DNA of 64,000 nt, taken from the NCBI RefSeq assembly GCF_003254665.1, contig NZ_QHGY01000003.1, positions 310,286 through 374,285 on the forward strand. Direction: 5' to 3'. The translations under genes and the position numbers were made by a program. The DNA comes from Billgrantia lactosivorans (GTDB taxonomy: Bacteria > Pseudomonadota > Gammaproteobacteria > Pseudomonadales > Halomonadaceae). This document shows, one piece after another, positions 44,973-53,421 of this stretch (positions are counted from its first letter, which is position 1; every line of letters begins with the position of its first letter). The notes beneath the pieces were generated by a model. The model was not told the DNA's origin. It saw only the letters and a list, made by a program, of their open reading frames with translations, and searched no databases.

Positions 44973-47184
44973 CCGGCTGCGCCCGCGTGCCACCGCTCGG
45001 GCGCAGCAGCCTCAGCCCGTTGGCCACCACGATCAGGCTGGCGCCCATGTCGGCGAACACCGCCATCCACAGGGTGGCGTGGCCGCCGAAGGCGAGCGCC
45101 ATGAACACCGCCTTGAGGCCCAGGGCGAGGGCGATGTTCTGCACCAGGATGCCGCGCGTGCGGCGCGACAGTCGCAGGAAGTCCGCCAGGCGGCGCGGGT
45201 CGTCGTCCATCAAGGCCACGTCGGCGGTCTCGATGGCGGCGTCGCTGCCCAGTGCGCCCATGGCGAAGCCGATGTCGGCGCGGGCCAGCGCCGGGGCGTC
45301 GTTGATGCCGTCGCCGACCATGCCCACCGGGCCATGCTGAGCGCGGGCCTCGATCATCGCCAGCTTGTCCTCCGGCAGTAGCGAGCCGTGGGCCTCGTCG
45401 ATGCCCGCCTGGGCCGCCACCGCGGCCACGCTCGCGGGGGTATCGCCGCTCAGCATCAGCGTGGTCACGCCCAGGCGATGCAGCGCCTCGATGGCCTCGC
45501 GGCTCTCCACACGCAGCGGGTCGCCGACGGCGAACAGCGCCAGCGGCCGGCTCGCTTCGCCCAGGAGCACCAGTGTTTCGCCGCGGGCCTCGTGTTCGGC
45601 CAGCTGGGCGTCGAGTGTCTCGTCGGTCGTTGCGAACCGCTGCATCAGCCGGCGATTGCCGAGCCATACGGCCCGTCCTTCGAACTGCGCGATTACGCCG
45701 TGGCCGGCCAGCTCGTGCACCTCGCTCACCTCCAGGGGGGCGACGCCGTCCGCCTCGGCGGCGCGAGCCAGGGCCGCCGATACCGGGTGCGACGAGCGTG
45801 CGGCGAGCCCCGCCGCCAGGGCGCGCAGCCTGGCCTGGGCGGCTTGGTCCAGCGTCGGGTCGAGCGGCTGCCAGGCGCGCTGCGCGGGGCGGCCCCGGGT
45901 CAGGGTGCCGGTCTTGTCGAAGGCCAGCGTCGTGAGGCGATAGCCCTGCTCGAGCACGTTGCCGCCCTTGATCAGAATGCCCGAGCGCGCGGCGGCGGCC
46001 AGGCCGCTGACGATGGTCACCGGGGTCGAGATCACCAGCGCGCAGGGGCAGGCGATCACCAGCAGCACGAGGGCGCGATAGGTGCCTTCGAGCCAGCCGA
46101 TGCCCAGCAGCCACGGCAGGGTGAGCGCCACCAGCAGGGCAAGGGCGAATACCGTAGGGGTGTAGACGGCGGCGAAGCGGTCGATGAAGCGCTGGGTCGG
46201 CGCGCGGCTGGCCTGGGCCTGCTCGACGGTGTGGATGATGCGGGCCAGGGTGGTGTCGGCGGCGGCGCGAGTGGTGCGGTAGAGGAACTCGCTGCCCTGA
46301 TTGACGCTGCCGGCGAACACGGCCTCGCCCGGCGCCTTGTCGACCGGCAGGCTCTCGCCGGTGATGGGGGATTCGTCCAGTGCCGGGTGGCCTTGGGAGA
46401 CGCTGCCGTCCAGCGCCAGGCGCTCGCCGGCACGCACCCGCACCAGGCTGCCCACCGCAACCTCGCTGGCCGCCACGCTGCGGAAACTGCCGTCGGGCTG
46501 GCGCACGCTGGCGTTTTCCGGGGCCAGCGAGAGCAGCTCGCGGATGGCGTTGCGCGCCCGGCCCAGCGAGCGCGCCTCGATGCGCTCGGCCAGGGTGAAC
46601 AGCACCAGTACCATCGCCGCCTCGGCCCACTGGCCGATCAGCAGCGCGCCGGTCACCGCCACGCTCATCAGGGCGTTGATGTTGAGCGTGCGGTGGCGCA
46701 GGGCGATGAAGCCCTTCTTCCAGGTTGGCAGGCCGACCAGGCCGATGGCCGCCAGGGCCAGCGCGGCGCCGAGCCAGGGCTCGGCCAATTCTAGCCAGTG
46801 GCCGGCCTCGGCTCCCAGGGCGAGCGCGGCGGCGGCGCCGATCTTCCACCATGGCGCCTCGTCGCTGGCGACCGGCGCCGTGCGCTGGCTCGGGTCATCG
46901 CGCTCGGCGGTCATGCCGGTGGCGGCGATACGGCGCCGGATCGCCTCCTCAGCCACCTCGCGATGGTGCACGGTGAGCCGGCGGCCGATCAGGTCGAAGT
47001 CGAGCCGCTCGATGCCCGGCATGTCCTCCAGCGCCCGGCGCAGCAGCCCCTCCTCGGTAGGGCAGCACATCGCCTCGATGCGCAGGCGCAACGTCTGGCT
47101 ATCTGAGGAAGCTCCCCCCCGCGGCGGGGCAGTGGCGGTGTCGGTGCTGCAGGCGCCGCTCGAGCAGCAGGGTCGTTCGGCCAT
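44935..47184 (-). CDS. cadA: cadmium/zinc/lead-translocating P-type ATPase
   Basis: The 749-residue P1B-type ATPase has a Cys-rich N-terminus (CCSSGAC), a metal-binding domain with MCCPTE (C40, C41, E44), and the membrane CPC motif (C379-P-C381). The phosphorylation site DKTGT is at D423 and the hinge is MVGDGINDAPALA. These mark a divalent soft-metal exporter (Cd2+, Zn2+, Pb2+). It is divergent from cadR and driven by the MerR-type operator between them. Its end overlaps the convergent amidotransferase gene by 38 bases. Confidence 0.95.
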   Translation of the reverse strand: MAERPCCSSGACSTDTATAPPRGGASSDSQTLRLRIEAMCCPTEEGLLRRALEDMPGIERLDFDLIGRRLTVHHREVAEEAIRRRIAATGMTAERDDPSQRTAPVASDEAPWWKIGAAAALALGAEAGHWLELAEPWLGAALALAAIGLVGLPTWKKGFIALRHRTLNINALMSVAVTGALLIGQWAEAAMVLVLFTLAERIEARSLGRARNAIRELLSLAPENASVRQPDGSFRSVAASEVAVGSLVRVRAGERLALDGSVSQGHPALDESPITGESLPVDKAPGEAVFAGSVNQGSEFLYRTTRAAADTTLARIIHTVEQAQASRAPTQRFIDRFAAVYTPTVFALALLVALTLPWLLGIGWLEGTYRALVLLVIACPCALVISTPVTIVSGLAAAARSGILIKGGNVLEQGYRLTTLAFDKTGTLTRGRPAQRAWQPLDPTLDQAAQARLRALAAGLAARSSHPVSAALARAAEADGVAPLEVSEVHELAGHGVIAQFEGRAVWLGNRRLMQRFATTDETLDAQLAEHEARGETLVLLGEASRPLALFAVGDPLRVESREAIEALHRLGVTTLMLSGDTPASVAAVAAQAGIDEAHGSLLPEDKLAMIEARAQHGPVGMVGDGINDAPALARADIGFAMGALGSDAAIETADVALMDDDPRRLADFLRLSRRTRGILVQNIALALGLKAVFMALAFGGHATLWMAVFADMGASLIVVANGLRLLRPSGGTRAQPVRRAPLSHAAGN

Positions 47185-47214
47185 GGCAAGGGCTCCGTGT
47201 CATCGACTATGGTA

Positions 47215-47245
47215 ATGACACACCCTGTAGCCACTACAGGGTCAA
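47215..47245 (-). promoter_or_regulatory. CadR-type operator/promoter of cadA
   Basis: The arms ACCCTGTAG (47222-47230) and CTACAGGGT (47234-47242) form a perfect dyad with a 3-base centre. On the minus strand TTGACC (-35, 47240-47245) and TGTCAT (-10, 47215-47220) flank a 19-base spacer. This overlong spacer is the hallmark of MerR-family promoters, where the bound metal-regulator untwists DNA to activate transcription of the exporter. Confidence 0.88.
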
Positions 47246-47263
47246 GCGATGAGTGAGGTGACA

Positions 47264-47719
47264 ATGCAAATCGGCGAACTGGCCACCCGCACCGGCTGCC
47301 CGGTGGAAACCATCCGCTACTACGAGCGCGAGGGATTGTTGCCCGAGCCCGCGCGCTCGAGCGCCAACTACCGGCTCTATGCCGAGCCCCATGCCGAGCG
47401 GCTGCGCTTCATCCGCCACTGCCGCACGCTGGACATGACGCTCGACGAGATCCGCACCCTGCTCGACTACCACGACCACCCGTGCCAGCCGTGCAATGCG
47501 GTCAACGGCCTGATCGACGATCACCTGGCCCACGTCGAGGCACGCATCGAGCAGCTCCAGGCGCTGCGCGAGGCGCTGGCGACGCTGCGCTCGCGCTGCA
47601 ACGGCGAGACCGACTCCAGCCGCTGCGGCATTCTCCAGGAGCTGGCCCAGCCGGTGCCGCAAGAGCTTCCGGAGAGCCTCGACGCCAGCCACGTGCCGGG
47701 GCCGCACGGCGGCCGTTGA
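47264..47719 (+). CDS. cadR: MerR-family Cd(II)/Pb(II)-responsive regulator
   Basis: The 151-residue protein has a MerR winged helix (MQIGELATRTGCPVETIRYY), a dimerisation helix and a Cys-containing metal loop (HPCQPCN, later RCNGETDSSRC). The ATG at 47264 is chosen because GTGAGG lies just upstream and CadR proteins begin at this point; an ATG five codons earlier is possible. Divergent pairing with cadA and the 19-bp-spacer dyad support direct control of the exporter. Confidence 0.93.
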   Translation: MQIGELATRTGCPVETIRYYEREGLLPEPARSSANYRLYAEPHAERLRFIRHCRTLDMTLDEIRTLLDYHDHPCQPCNAVNGLIDDHLAHVEARIEQLQALREALATLRSRCNGETDSSRCGILQELAQPVPQELPESLDASHVPGPHGGR

Positions 47720-47727
47720 GTTCCCGT

Positions 47728-48876
47728 TCAGCCCCGCCGAAACACCCGCCGGCCCAGGGCCCAGACCTCGTCGATGGCCCACTCGCCCTCGGCCAGCACC
47801 AGCAGGTCGGCGTCGCGGCCGGGTCCGAGCCGCCCCTTGGCGGCCAGGCCGAGCGCGTCGGCGGCGTGGCTGCTGGCCACCCCGAGGGCCTGCTCCAGAG
47901 CGATGCCGTGCTGTTCGACGCACTCGCCGAGCACCTCGAACAGGCTGGCGAGCCGGCCCGGCTCGAGGCCGACGAAGCGGCGCTGGGCGTCAAAGCGCGG
48001 CAGCGAGGCGTTGGCATCCGACGAGAGGGTGATGCGCGACGGCTCGACGCGGGCGTGCAGGGCGCGCGCCACGGCCTCGGCGGCGGCGACTTCGCCGCCC
48101 GCCAGCAGTTCCGGCGTGGTGCTGGTGGTGAAGTCGATGCGCCCGCCCTCGCGGGCGAAGCGCAGGCCGTCCTCGAACAGCGCCGCGGTGCGGTTGATAT
48201 GGGTCGGCAGGAACTGGGCGAGCGGGATGGCGCTGTCGCGGGCCGCCTCGCGCAGCGGTTCCAGGTGGGACGGGGCGTCGCCGGTGTGTATGAAGACGAT
48301 GCCCGACTTTCCCGCCAGCATGCCGGCGGTGCGGGCCTCCGAGGCCAGGCGTGCCAGCTCGAAGGCGGAGGGCTGCGAGCCGCGGTGGTCGCTGATCGCC
48401 ACCTCGCCCACGCCGATGAACTCGGGAATGAAGAGAATGTCGCTGCCCACCGAGCCGGTCAGCGTCACCGGCGGCAGCTGGTAGGAGCCGGTGTAGCAGT
48501 AGGTGGTCAGGCCCCCCGCGGCGAGTTCGCGCGCCTTGCCCAGCAGGTTGGCCGGGGTGCGGGTCAGCGCGTCGGTGCCGAGCGCGCCCACCAGGGTGGT
48601 GACCCCCGAGGCCAGCGCGGCCTCCCGCGTCAGTTCGGCGGTGCGCGTGCCGAATCCGCCCTCGCCGCCGCCGCCGATGAAGTGTACCAGCGGGTCGACC
48701 AGGCCGGGGATCACCCGGCGCCCCTCGAGATCGATCTGCTCGATCGCCTCGCCGCCCGCCGGCGCCCCCTGGTCGGCCGGCACCACGGCGGCGAGGCGGC
48801 GGTCGGCGATCAGCAGGTGGCACAGCCCCATGGCGCGCGGCGCGTGGAGGCGGGCGTTCTTCAGCAGGGTCAGCAT
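47728..48876 (-). CDS. IadA-like amidohydrolase with altered metal site
   Basis: The 382-residue protein matches isoaspartyl dipeptidase (IadA) through IGGGGE, VGALGTD, ISDHRGSQ, FLPTHINR and TLSSDANAS. Two metal-centre residues differ from E. coli IadA as I recall it. The HxH motif reads D61-P-L-V-H65, with Leu for the first His. The position of the carboxylated lysine is E158. H197, H226 and D287 remain. A binuclear site bridged by Glu, or a single-metal site, is likely, so beta-aspartyl peptidase activity is uncertain. GAGGAG precedes the ATG. It is the last gene of the arginine-type ABC operon. Confidence 0.8.
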   Translation of the reverse strand: MLTLLKNARLHAPRAMGLCHLLIADRRLAAVVPADQGAPAGGEAIEQIDLEGRRVIPGLVDPLVHFIGGGGEGGFGTRTAELTREAALASGVTTLVGALGTDALTRTPANLLGKARELAAGGLTTYCYTGSYQLPPVTLTGSVGSDILFIPEFIGVGEVAISDHRGSQPSAFELARLASEARTAGMLAGKSGIVFIHTGDAPSHLEPLREAARDSAIPLAQFLPTHINRTAALFEDGLRFAREGGRIDFTTSTTPELLAGGEVAAAEAVARALHARVEPSRITLSSDANASLPRFDAQRRFVGLEPGRLASLFEVLGECVEQHGIALEQALGVASSHAADALGLAAKGRLGPGRDADLLVLAEGEWAIDEVWALGRRVFRRG

Positions 48877-48895
48877 TCTGGCTCCTCGTTCATGG

Positions 48896-48921
48896 CGAAC
48901 GCCGGCTCGGGCCGGCGTTCG
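48896..48921. terminator. hairpin between the first binding-protein gene and the IadA-like gene
   Basis: CGAACGCCGG (48896-48905) and CCGGCGTTCG (48912-48921) form a perfect 10-bp stem. It lies between the minus-strand binding-protein and amidohydrolase genes without a U-run. It could dampen downstream expression or protect the upstream message. Confidence 0.55.
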
Positions 48922-48941
48922 CGGGGTTGGCTCAAGCCGCG

Positions 48942-49727
48942 TTACAGCTTGATATCGTAGTTGAAGTACTTCTCCATCAGCGCGTCGTAGGTGCCGTCCT
49001 CCTTGAGCGCGGCGAGGGCCTCGTTGAAGCGCTCGGCCAGCTCCCGGTCGCGCTTGCGGAACGCCACCCCCACGCCCTGGCCGAAGATGTGCTCGGGCTC
49101 CTTGATGAAACCGCTGATGCGCTGGAAGTCGCTGCCCTTGGTGTCGATGGCGATCGAGGACTCCGCCACCGGGTAGTCCATGAAGGTCAGGTCGAGGCGG
49201 CCGGCGCGCAGGTCGGTAACCACGTCGTCGGCGCTGGTGTAGCGGCGGATCTCCAGCACGTCGCCGTAGAGTTCGGTGACGTAGTTGTCCTGCAGCGTGG
49301 CGCGCTGCACGCCGACCACGAGTCCCTCGAGGCTGTCGCGGTCCTCGATGTCGATGTCGCGGTCGTTGGCGGTGATCCAGGCGCTCGGGGTGGTGTAGTA
49401 GGGCTCGGAGAACAGCACCTGCTGGGCGCGCTCCTCGGTGATCGACATCGACGACAGGATGGCGTCGTACTTGCGCGCCAGCAGGCCCGGGATGATGCCA
49501 TCCCAATCCTGCTCCACCCAGGTGCAGTTGGCCTCGAGGTAGTCGCACACGGCGTTGCCCAGCTCGATCTCGAAGCCGGTCAGCTCCCCGTCGGGGGTGC
49601 GGAACATGAAGGGTTCGTAGGGCACGTCGACGCCGAGGCGAATGTCGTCGTCGTCGCGGGCCTGGGTAACGCCGGTGAACAGGCTGGCGGCCAGGCCGGC
49701 AGCCAGGAACAGATGGATAGGACGCAT
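48942..49727 (-). CDS. ABC transporter amino-acid-binding protein, paralogue A
   Basis: The 261-residue protein has a Sec signal peptide (MRPIHLFLAAGLAASLFTGV) and the family-3 binding-protein pattern GVDVPYEPFMFRTPDGELTG. It is clearly paralogous to the gene at 50082: both share DGELTGF.IELGNA and Q.WDGIIPGLL.RKYDAI. Such twins let one permease serve two ligands. It lies directly upstream of the IadA-like gene, so it may bring in that enzyme's substrate. Ligand not determinable. Confidence 0.9.
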   Translation of the reverse strand: MRPIHLFLAAGLAASLFTGVTQARDDDDIRLGVDVPYEPFMFRTPDGELTGFEIELGNAVCDYLEANCTWVEQDWDGIIPGLLARKYDAILSSMSITEERAQQVLFSEPYYTTPSAWITANDRDIDIEDRDSLEGLVVGVQRATLQDNYVTELYGDVLEIRRYTSADDVVTDLRAGRLDLTFMDYPVAESSIAIDTKGSDFQRISGFIKEPEHIFGQGVGVAFRKRDRELAERFNEALAALKEDGTYDALMEKYFNYDIKL

Positions 49728-49886
49728 GAGTCTTCCTCCCGGGAAGGCAGTTGTTGTGGTGCGGTGCTGTGGCTACGGATTCGCCGCGCAGGGGCGGCAA
49801 CGGATCATGCGATCACGGGCGCAGGGTCCGTGATGCATCGGCTGGCACGGGCGTGCCGGTACGGCCGGGAAGGCCGCGGGAAGGGC

Positions 49887-49979
49887 TTATTCGTCGAACC
49901 ATTCGCTGAGGTAGAAGCTGTCGAAGAAACAGCGGTAGGCCTCGAGCGCTGGGCGAAGTTGGGTGATGGAATCGATCAT
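49887..49979 (-). CDS. candidate 30-residue small ORF
   Basis: In the 354-base gap between the two binding-protein genes, an ORF begins MIDSITQLRPALEAYR and ends SEWFDE. Its codons are as GC-rich at third positions as neighbouring genes, and it is aromatic and acidic at its C-terminus. No strong Shine-Dalgarno sequence is visible. It could be a leader peptide or a conserved microprotein. Apart from this ORF and the hairpin at 50044-50068 nothing else is seen in the gap. Confidence 0.35.
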   Translation of the reverse strand: MIDSITQLRPALEAYRCFFDSFYLSEWFDE

Positions 49980-50043
49980 GGACGCTGTCCCGATGCGATG
50001 CGTTGGAAGATCGACTGTCGGCCAGGTCGGCCGGGCTGTCAAC

Positions 50044-50068
50044 CCCTCCCCGGCGCCGCCGGGGAGGG
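50044..50068. terminator. strong hairpin after binding-protein gene B
   Basis: CCCTCCCCGGC (50044-50054) pairs with GCCGGGGAGGG (50058-50068) across a GCC loop, an 11-bp perfect stem 14 bases past the stop of the gene at 50082-50846. On the minus strand TTGACAGC follows, only weakly U-rich. Confidence 0.65.
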
Positions 50069-50081
50069 CAGAGGCGTGCGC

Positions 50082-50846
50082 TTACTCCTCGAAATAGCGA
50101 TCGTAGATCTCGTCGTAGGTGCCGTCTTCCTTCAGCTTGGCCAGGGCCTCGTTGAAGCGCTCGGCCAGCGCCTCGTCGCGCGGGCGGAAGGCGATGCCGA
50201 AGCCGTCGCCGAAGTACTCCTTGGGCTCGGTGATGGTCTCGCCCACGACCTTGTACTCTCGCTCCTCGCTGTCGAGCAGGGTGGACTTGCCGACCGGGAA
50301 GTCGAGGAAGACGATGTCGAGGCGCTCGGCCTCCATGTCCAGCACCATGTCGTCGGCGGTGGAGTAGCGGCTGACCTCGGCCACGTCGCCGTAGAGGTCG
50401 GTGACGTAGTTGTCCTGCAGGGTGCCGCGCTGCACGCCGATGGTCATGCCGTCGAGCGCCTCGGGGGTGGGCTCCTCGAGGTCGAGGTCGGCGGGGGCGA
50501 ACCAGGCCGAGGGCGGCGTGATGTACGCATCCGAGAACAGCACGGTCTCGCGACGCTCATCGTTGATGGTCATCGAGGACATGATGGCGTCGTACTTGCG
50601 CGACAGCAGGCCGGGGATGATGCCGTCCCACTCCTGCTCGATCCACTCGCAGGTCACGCCGATCTCTTCGCACATGGCGTTGCCCAGCTCGATGTCGAAG
50701 CCGGTCAGCTCGCCGTCGGGGGTGCGGTACTCCATCGGCTCGTAGGGCACGTCGACGCCGAAGCGGACGTGATCGTACTCGCGGGCCTGGGCGGTGCCGG
50801 CGGCAATGGCGACGCCCAGCAGGGATACGGTCAGCAGTTTTTTCAT
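50082..50846 (-). CDS. ABC transporter amino-acid-binding protein, paralogue B
   Basis: The 254-residue family-3 binding protein has a Sec signal peptide (MKKLLTVSLLGVAIAAGTAQA) and GVDVPYEPMEYRTPDGELTG. It follows the permease genes and is the likely main receptor of the HisPQM/AotPQM-like importer; basic amino acids are the usual ligands of this arrangement. Its paralogue at 48942 shares long stretches but is separated by a strong hairpin. Confidence 0.92.
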   Translation of the reverse strand: MKKLLTVSLLGVAIAAGTAQAREYDHVRFGVDVPYEPMEYRTPDGELTGFDIELGNAMCEEIGVTCEWIEQEWDGIIPGLLSRKYDAIMSSMTINDERRETVLFSDAYITPPSAWFAPADLDLEEPTPEALDGMTIGVQRGTLQDNYVTDLYGDVAEVSRYSTADDMVLDMEAERLDIVFLDFPVGKSTLLDSEEREYKVVGETITEPKEYFGDGFGIAFRPRDEALAERFNEALAKLKEDGTYDEIYDRYFEE

Positions 50847-50966
50847 CGTTCAGTTCCTTGTTTTCATTCGTGCATCGTAAGGATGACGTCGCGCCTGAAT
50901 TTAGCGCAGCCGCGCCGGAGCCGAAAGTCCCCGGGCGCGGTTTTTCCAACGCCTGTTTGACGCTGG

Positions 50967-51701
50967 TCAGTTCCCGCTCAGCGGCTTGAGGTGCGCCAGC
51001 AGCCGCTTCTCCAGGTAGCGGAAGAGGTAGAGGATCATGAAGGTCAGGCACAGATAGATCGCCGCGGCAAAGATGAAGGCTTCGAAGGGCGCGTAGTAGC
51101 GCGCGTAGACGAAGCGCGCCGCGCCGGTGATGTCCATCAGCGTGACCACGCTGGCGATGGCGCTGGCGTGCAGCATGAAGATCACCTCGTTGCCGTAGGC
51201 CGGCAGGGCGCGGCGGAAGGCGCTGGGCAGGATGATGCGGCGCATCATCAGGCCCTGAGACATGCCGTAGGCCCGTGCCGCCTCGATCTCGCCGCGCGAA
51301 GTGGCCTTGATCGCGCCATGGAAGATCTCGGTGGTATAGGCGGCGGTGTTGAGGGTGAAGGCGATCAGCGCCGGATAGAAGGCCTCCTTGAGGATGGGCC
51401 AGAACATGCTCTGCTGGATGCCGTCCACGAACACCACGCCGTAGTAGATGATGTAGAGCTGCACCAGCAGCGGCGTGCCGCGAAACACGTAGGTGTAGAA
51501 GTAGACCGGCAGCTTGATCCAGCGATGCTTCGAGCCGCGCAGGATCGCCAGCGGAACCGCCAGCACCAGCCCGATCAGCAGCGACAGGAACACCAGCTGC
51601 GCGGTGGTGACCAGTCCGGTCCAGTAGTAGCCGAGGGTCTGCGGGGTGAAGATGACGTTGCCATCCAGCAGGGCGGCGAGCCATTGGTCGAGTTGTTCCA
51701 T
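50967..51701 (-). CDS. ABC transporter permease, HisM/AotM type
   Basis: The 244-residue permease has the cytoplasmic-loop motif EIEAARAYGMSQGLMMRRII (EAA loop) and about five membrane segments. VFRGTPLLVQLYIIYYG is typical of the arginine/histidine importers. It starts one base after the hisQ-type stop. With the adjacent permease and ATPase it forms the polar amino-acid channel. Confidence 0.93.
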   Translation of the reverse strand: MEQLDQWLAALLDGNVIFTPQTLGYYWTGLVTTAQLVFLSLLIGLVLAVPLAILRGSKHRWIKLPVYFYTYVFRGTPLLVQLYIIYYGVVFVDGIQQSMFWPILKEAFYPALIAFTLNTAAYTTEIFHGAIKATSRGEIEAARAYGMSQGLMMRRIILPSAFRRALPAYGNEVIFMLHASAIASVVTLMDITGAARFVYARYYAPFEAFIFAAAIYLCLTFMILYLFRYLEKRLLAHLKPLSGN

Positions 51702-51702
51702 C

Positions 51703-52404
51703 TCAGTGCTCCCCGAAGCCGACGTTGTAGCGCTTCTGTAGGCGGGCGAAGATCCACTCCGACACGCTGGCGATCAGCAGGTAGATGGCCGCCACGGGGA
51801 TCAGGAAGGTGAACGGCTCGTGGGTGGCGCGGGAGGCCTCGGCGGCGACGCGCACCATGTCGGTGAGGCCGATCACCGAGACCAGCGCGGTGGTCTTGAG
51901 CAGCACCATCCAGTTGTTGGAGAGCCCCGGCAGGGCGTGACGCATCATCAGCGGGAAGCGAATGCGGCGGAACAGCAGCCAGGAGCCCATGCCGTAGGCC
52001 TTGGCCGCTTCGACCTGACCCTCATCCACTGCCATGAAGGCGCCGCGGAAGGTCTCGCCCATGTAGGCGCCGAAGATGAAGCCGATGGTGATCACGCCGG
52101 CGACGAAGGCATTGAGATCGATGTACCAATCCACGCCGAACTGGTCGTAGAGCTTGTCGGTGAGCAGGTTGAGCCCCATCTGGCCGCCGAAGAACAGCAG
52201 CATCATCAACACCAGGTCGGGCACGCCGCGAATCAGCGTGGTATAGAGCGTGGCCGTGCGATGCAGCAGCCAGCTGCGCGACATCTTGGCGCTGGCGGTC
52301 AACAGGCCGAGCACGATGGCCAGCGCCAGTGACAGCACCGCCAGTTGCAGGGTGACGCCGGCGCCTTCGAGCAGGCGCGGGCCGTAGCCTTGAAGATCGA
52401 GCAT
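51703..52404 (-). CDS. ABC transporter permease, HisQ/AotQ type
   Basis: The 233-residue permease carries the EAA loop QVEAAKAYGMGSWLLFRRI and LIRGVPDLVLMMLLFFGGQ, typical of the HisQ half. It pairs with the HisM-type subunit. The ATPase gene ends 10 bases upstream of its start. Confidence 0.93.
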   Translation of the reverse strand: MLDLQGYGPRLLEGAGVTLQLAVLSLALAIVLGLLTASAKMSRSWLLHRTATLYTTLIRGVPDLVLMMLLFFGGQMGLNLLTDKLYDQFGVDWYIDLNAFVAGVITIGFIFGAYMGETFRGAFMAVDEGQVEAAKAYGMGSWLLFRRIRFPLMMRHALPGLSNNWMVLLKTTALVSVIGLTDMVRVAAEASRATHEPFTFLIPVAAIYLLIASVSEWIFARLQKRYNVGFGEH

Positions 52405-52414
52405 GGTGTCTCCC

Positions 52415-53185
52415 TCAGTACTTCGGCGCCAGGAACTGCTGGAGGCGCGGCGAGGTGGGGTTGACCAGCACGTCCTGGGGCGGCCCGGCCTCTTCGATCA
52501 CGCCCTGGTGCAGGTAGATCACCTGGCTCGACACGTCGCGGGCGAAGCCCATCTCGTGGGTGACCACGACCATGGTGCGGCCCTCCTCGGCCAGGTCGCG
52601 CATGACCTTGAGCACGTCGCCGACCAGTTCCGGGTCGAGCGCCGAGGTGGGCTCGTCGAACAGCATCACCTCGGGGTCCATGGCCAGCGCCCGGGCAATC
52701 GCCCCGCGCTGCTGCTGGCCACCCGACATCTGCGCCGGGTAGGCGTCGGCGCGGGCGGTCAGGCCGACTCGCTCAAGCAATCCACGGGCATGCTCGACGG
52801 CTTCCTTCTTCGACTTGCCGAGCACGTGAATCGGCGCCTCGATGACGTTTTCCAGCAGCGTCATGTGCGACCACAGGTTGAAGCTCTGGAACACCATCGA
52901 CAGCTTGGCGCGCATGCGCACCACCTGGTTCCAGTCCGCCGGCTCGCGGCCGTGGCGGGTCTGCCTGAAGCGGATCTCCTCGCCGTGGACGATCAGGTCG
53001 CCCTCGTCGGGCTGCTCGAGCAGGTTCATGCAGCGCAGGAAGGTGCTCTTGCCGGAGCCGGAGGCTCCGATCAGGGTGATGACGTCGCCCTTGCGGGCCT
53101 GCAGGGAGAGGCCCTTGAGGACTTCGGTATCGCCGAAGCGCTTCTTGATGTTGCGCACTTCGAGGGGAATCGGGGTATCGGCCAT
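52415..53185 (-). CDS. ABC transporter ATPase, HisP/AotP type
   Basis: The 256-residue ATPase has Walker [10 protein letters not shown], signature [15 protein letters not shown] and Walker [15 protein letters not shown]. It energises the amino-acid importer encoded downstream. A GTCGCC/GGCGAC hairpin (53210-53223) lies just before its start. A candidate leader ORF and promoter occupy the gap back to astE. Confidence 0.95.
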   Translation of the reverse strand: MADTPIPLEVRNIKKRFGDTEVLKGLSLQARKGDVITLIGASGSGKSTFLRCMNLLEQPDEGDLIVHGEEIRFRQTRHGREPADWNQVVRMRAKLSMVFQSFNLWSHMTLLENVIEAPIHVLGKSKKEAVEHARGLLERVGLTARADAYPAQMSGGQQQRGAIARALAMDPEVMLFDEPTSALDPELVGDVLKVMRDLAEEGRTMVVVTHEMGFARDVSSQVIYLHQGVIEEAGPPQDVLVNPTSPRLQQFLAPKY

Positions 53186-53261
53186 GAAACGGGCTCCAGA
53201 TCGGGACGAGTCGCCGGGGCGACGGCCGGTTTAAGCGGGCAGGCGCGAAAAAGGGGCGATT

Positions 53262-53345
53262 CTACCAGGCCCGAGGGCTTTCGACAGAGCGAACGTAGGC
53301 CCGGTTCATGGGACGATGGTCGAAAGGTGAAGGGGTGAGTGTCAT
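53262..53345 (-). CDS. candidate 27-residue leader ORF with four Arg codons
   Basis: A strong AGGAG lies seven bases before this ATG, and the peptide begins MTLTPSPFDHRP and ends SPRAW. Four of 27 residues are Arg. It sits between a plausible promoter (53392-53419) and the arginine-type ABC operon, with its stop 76 bases before the ATPase start. Placement and composition suggest a regulatory leader peptide; no clear attenuator structure could be confirmed. Confidence 0.4.
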   Translation of the reverse strand: MTLTPSPFDHRPMNRAYVRSVESPRAW

Positions 53346-53391
53346 CAAAAGACTCCTGGTTATTGTTCTGAGGCAAGAAAAAATTGCTGCT

Positions 53392-53419
53392 TTTATCGGT
53401 TTCTGCAGATGTTTGTCAG
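53392..53419 (-). promoter_or_regulatory. candidate sigma-70 promoter of the ABC operon
   Basis: On the minus strand CTGACA (53414-53419) and GATAAA (53392-53397) are separated by 16 bases, matching the -35/-10 pattern in 5 and 4 of 6 positions. It lies immediately after astE in an AT-rich island, so the transporter can be transcribed independently of astE. Confidence 0.4.
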
Positions 53420-53421
53420 GC

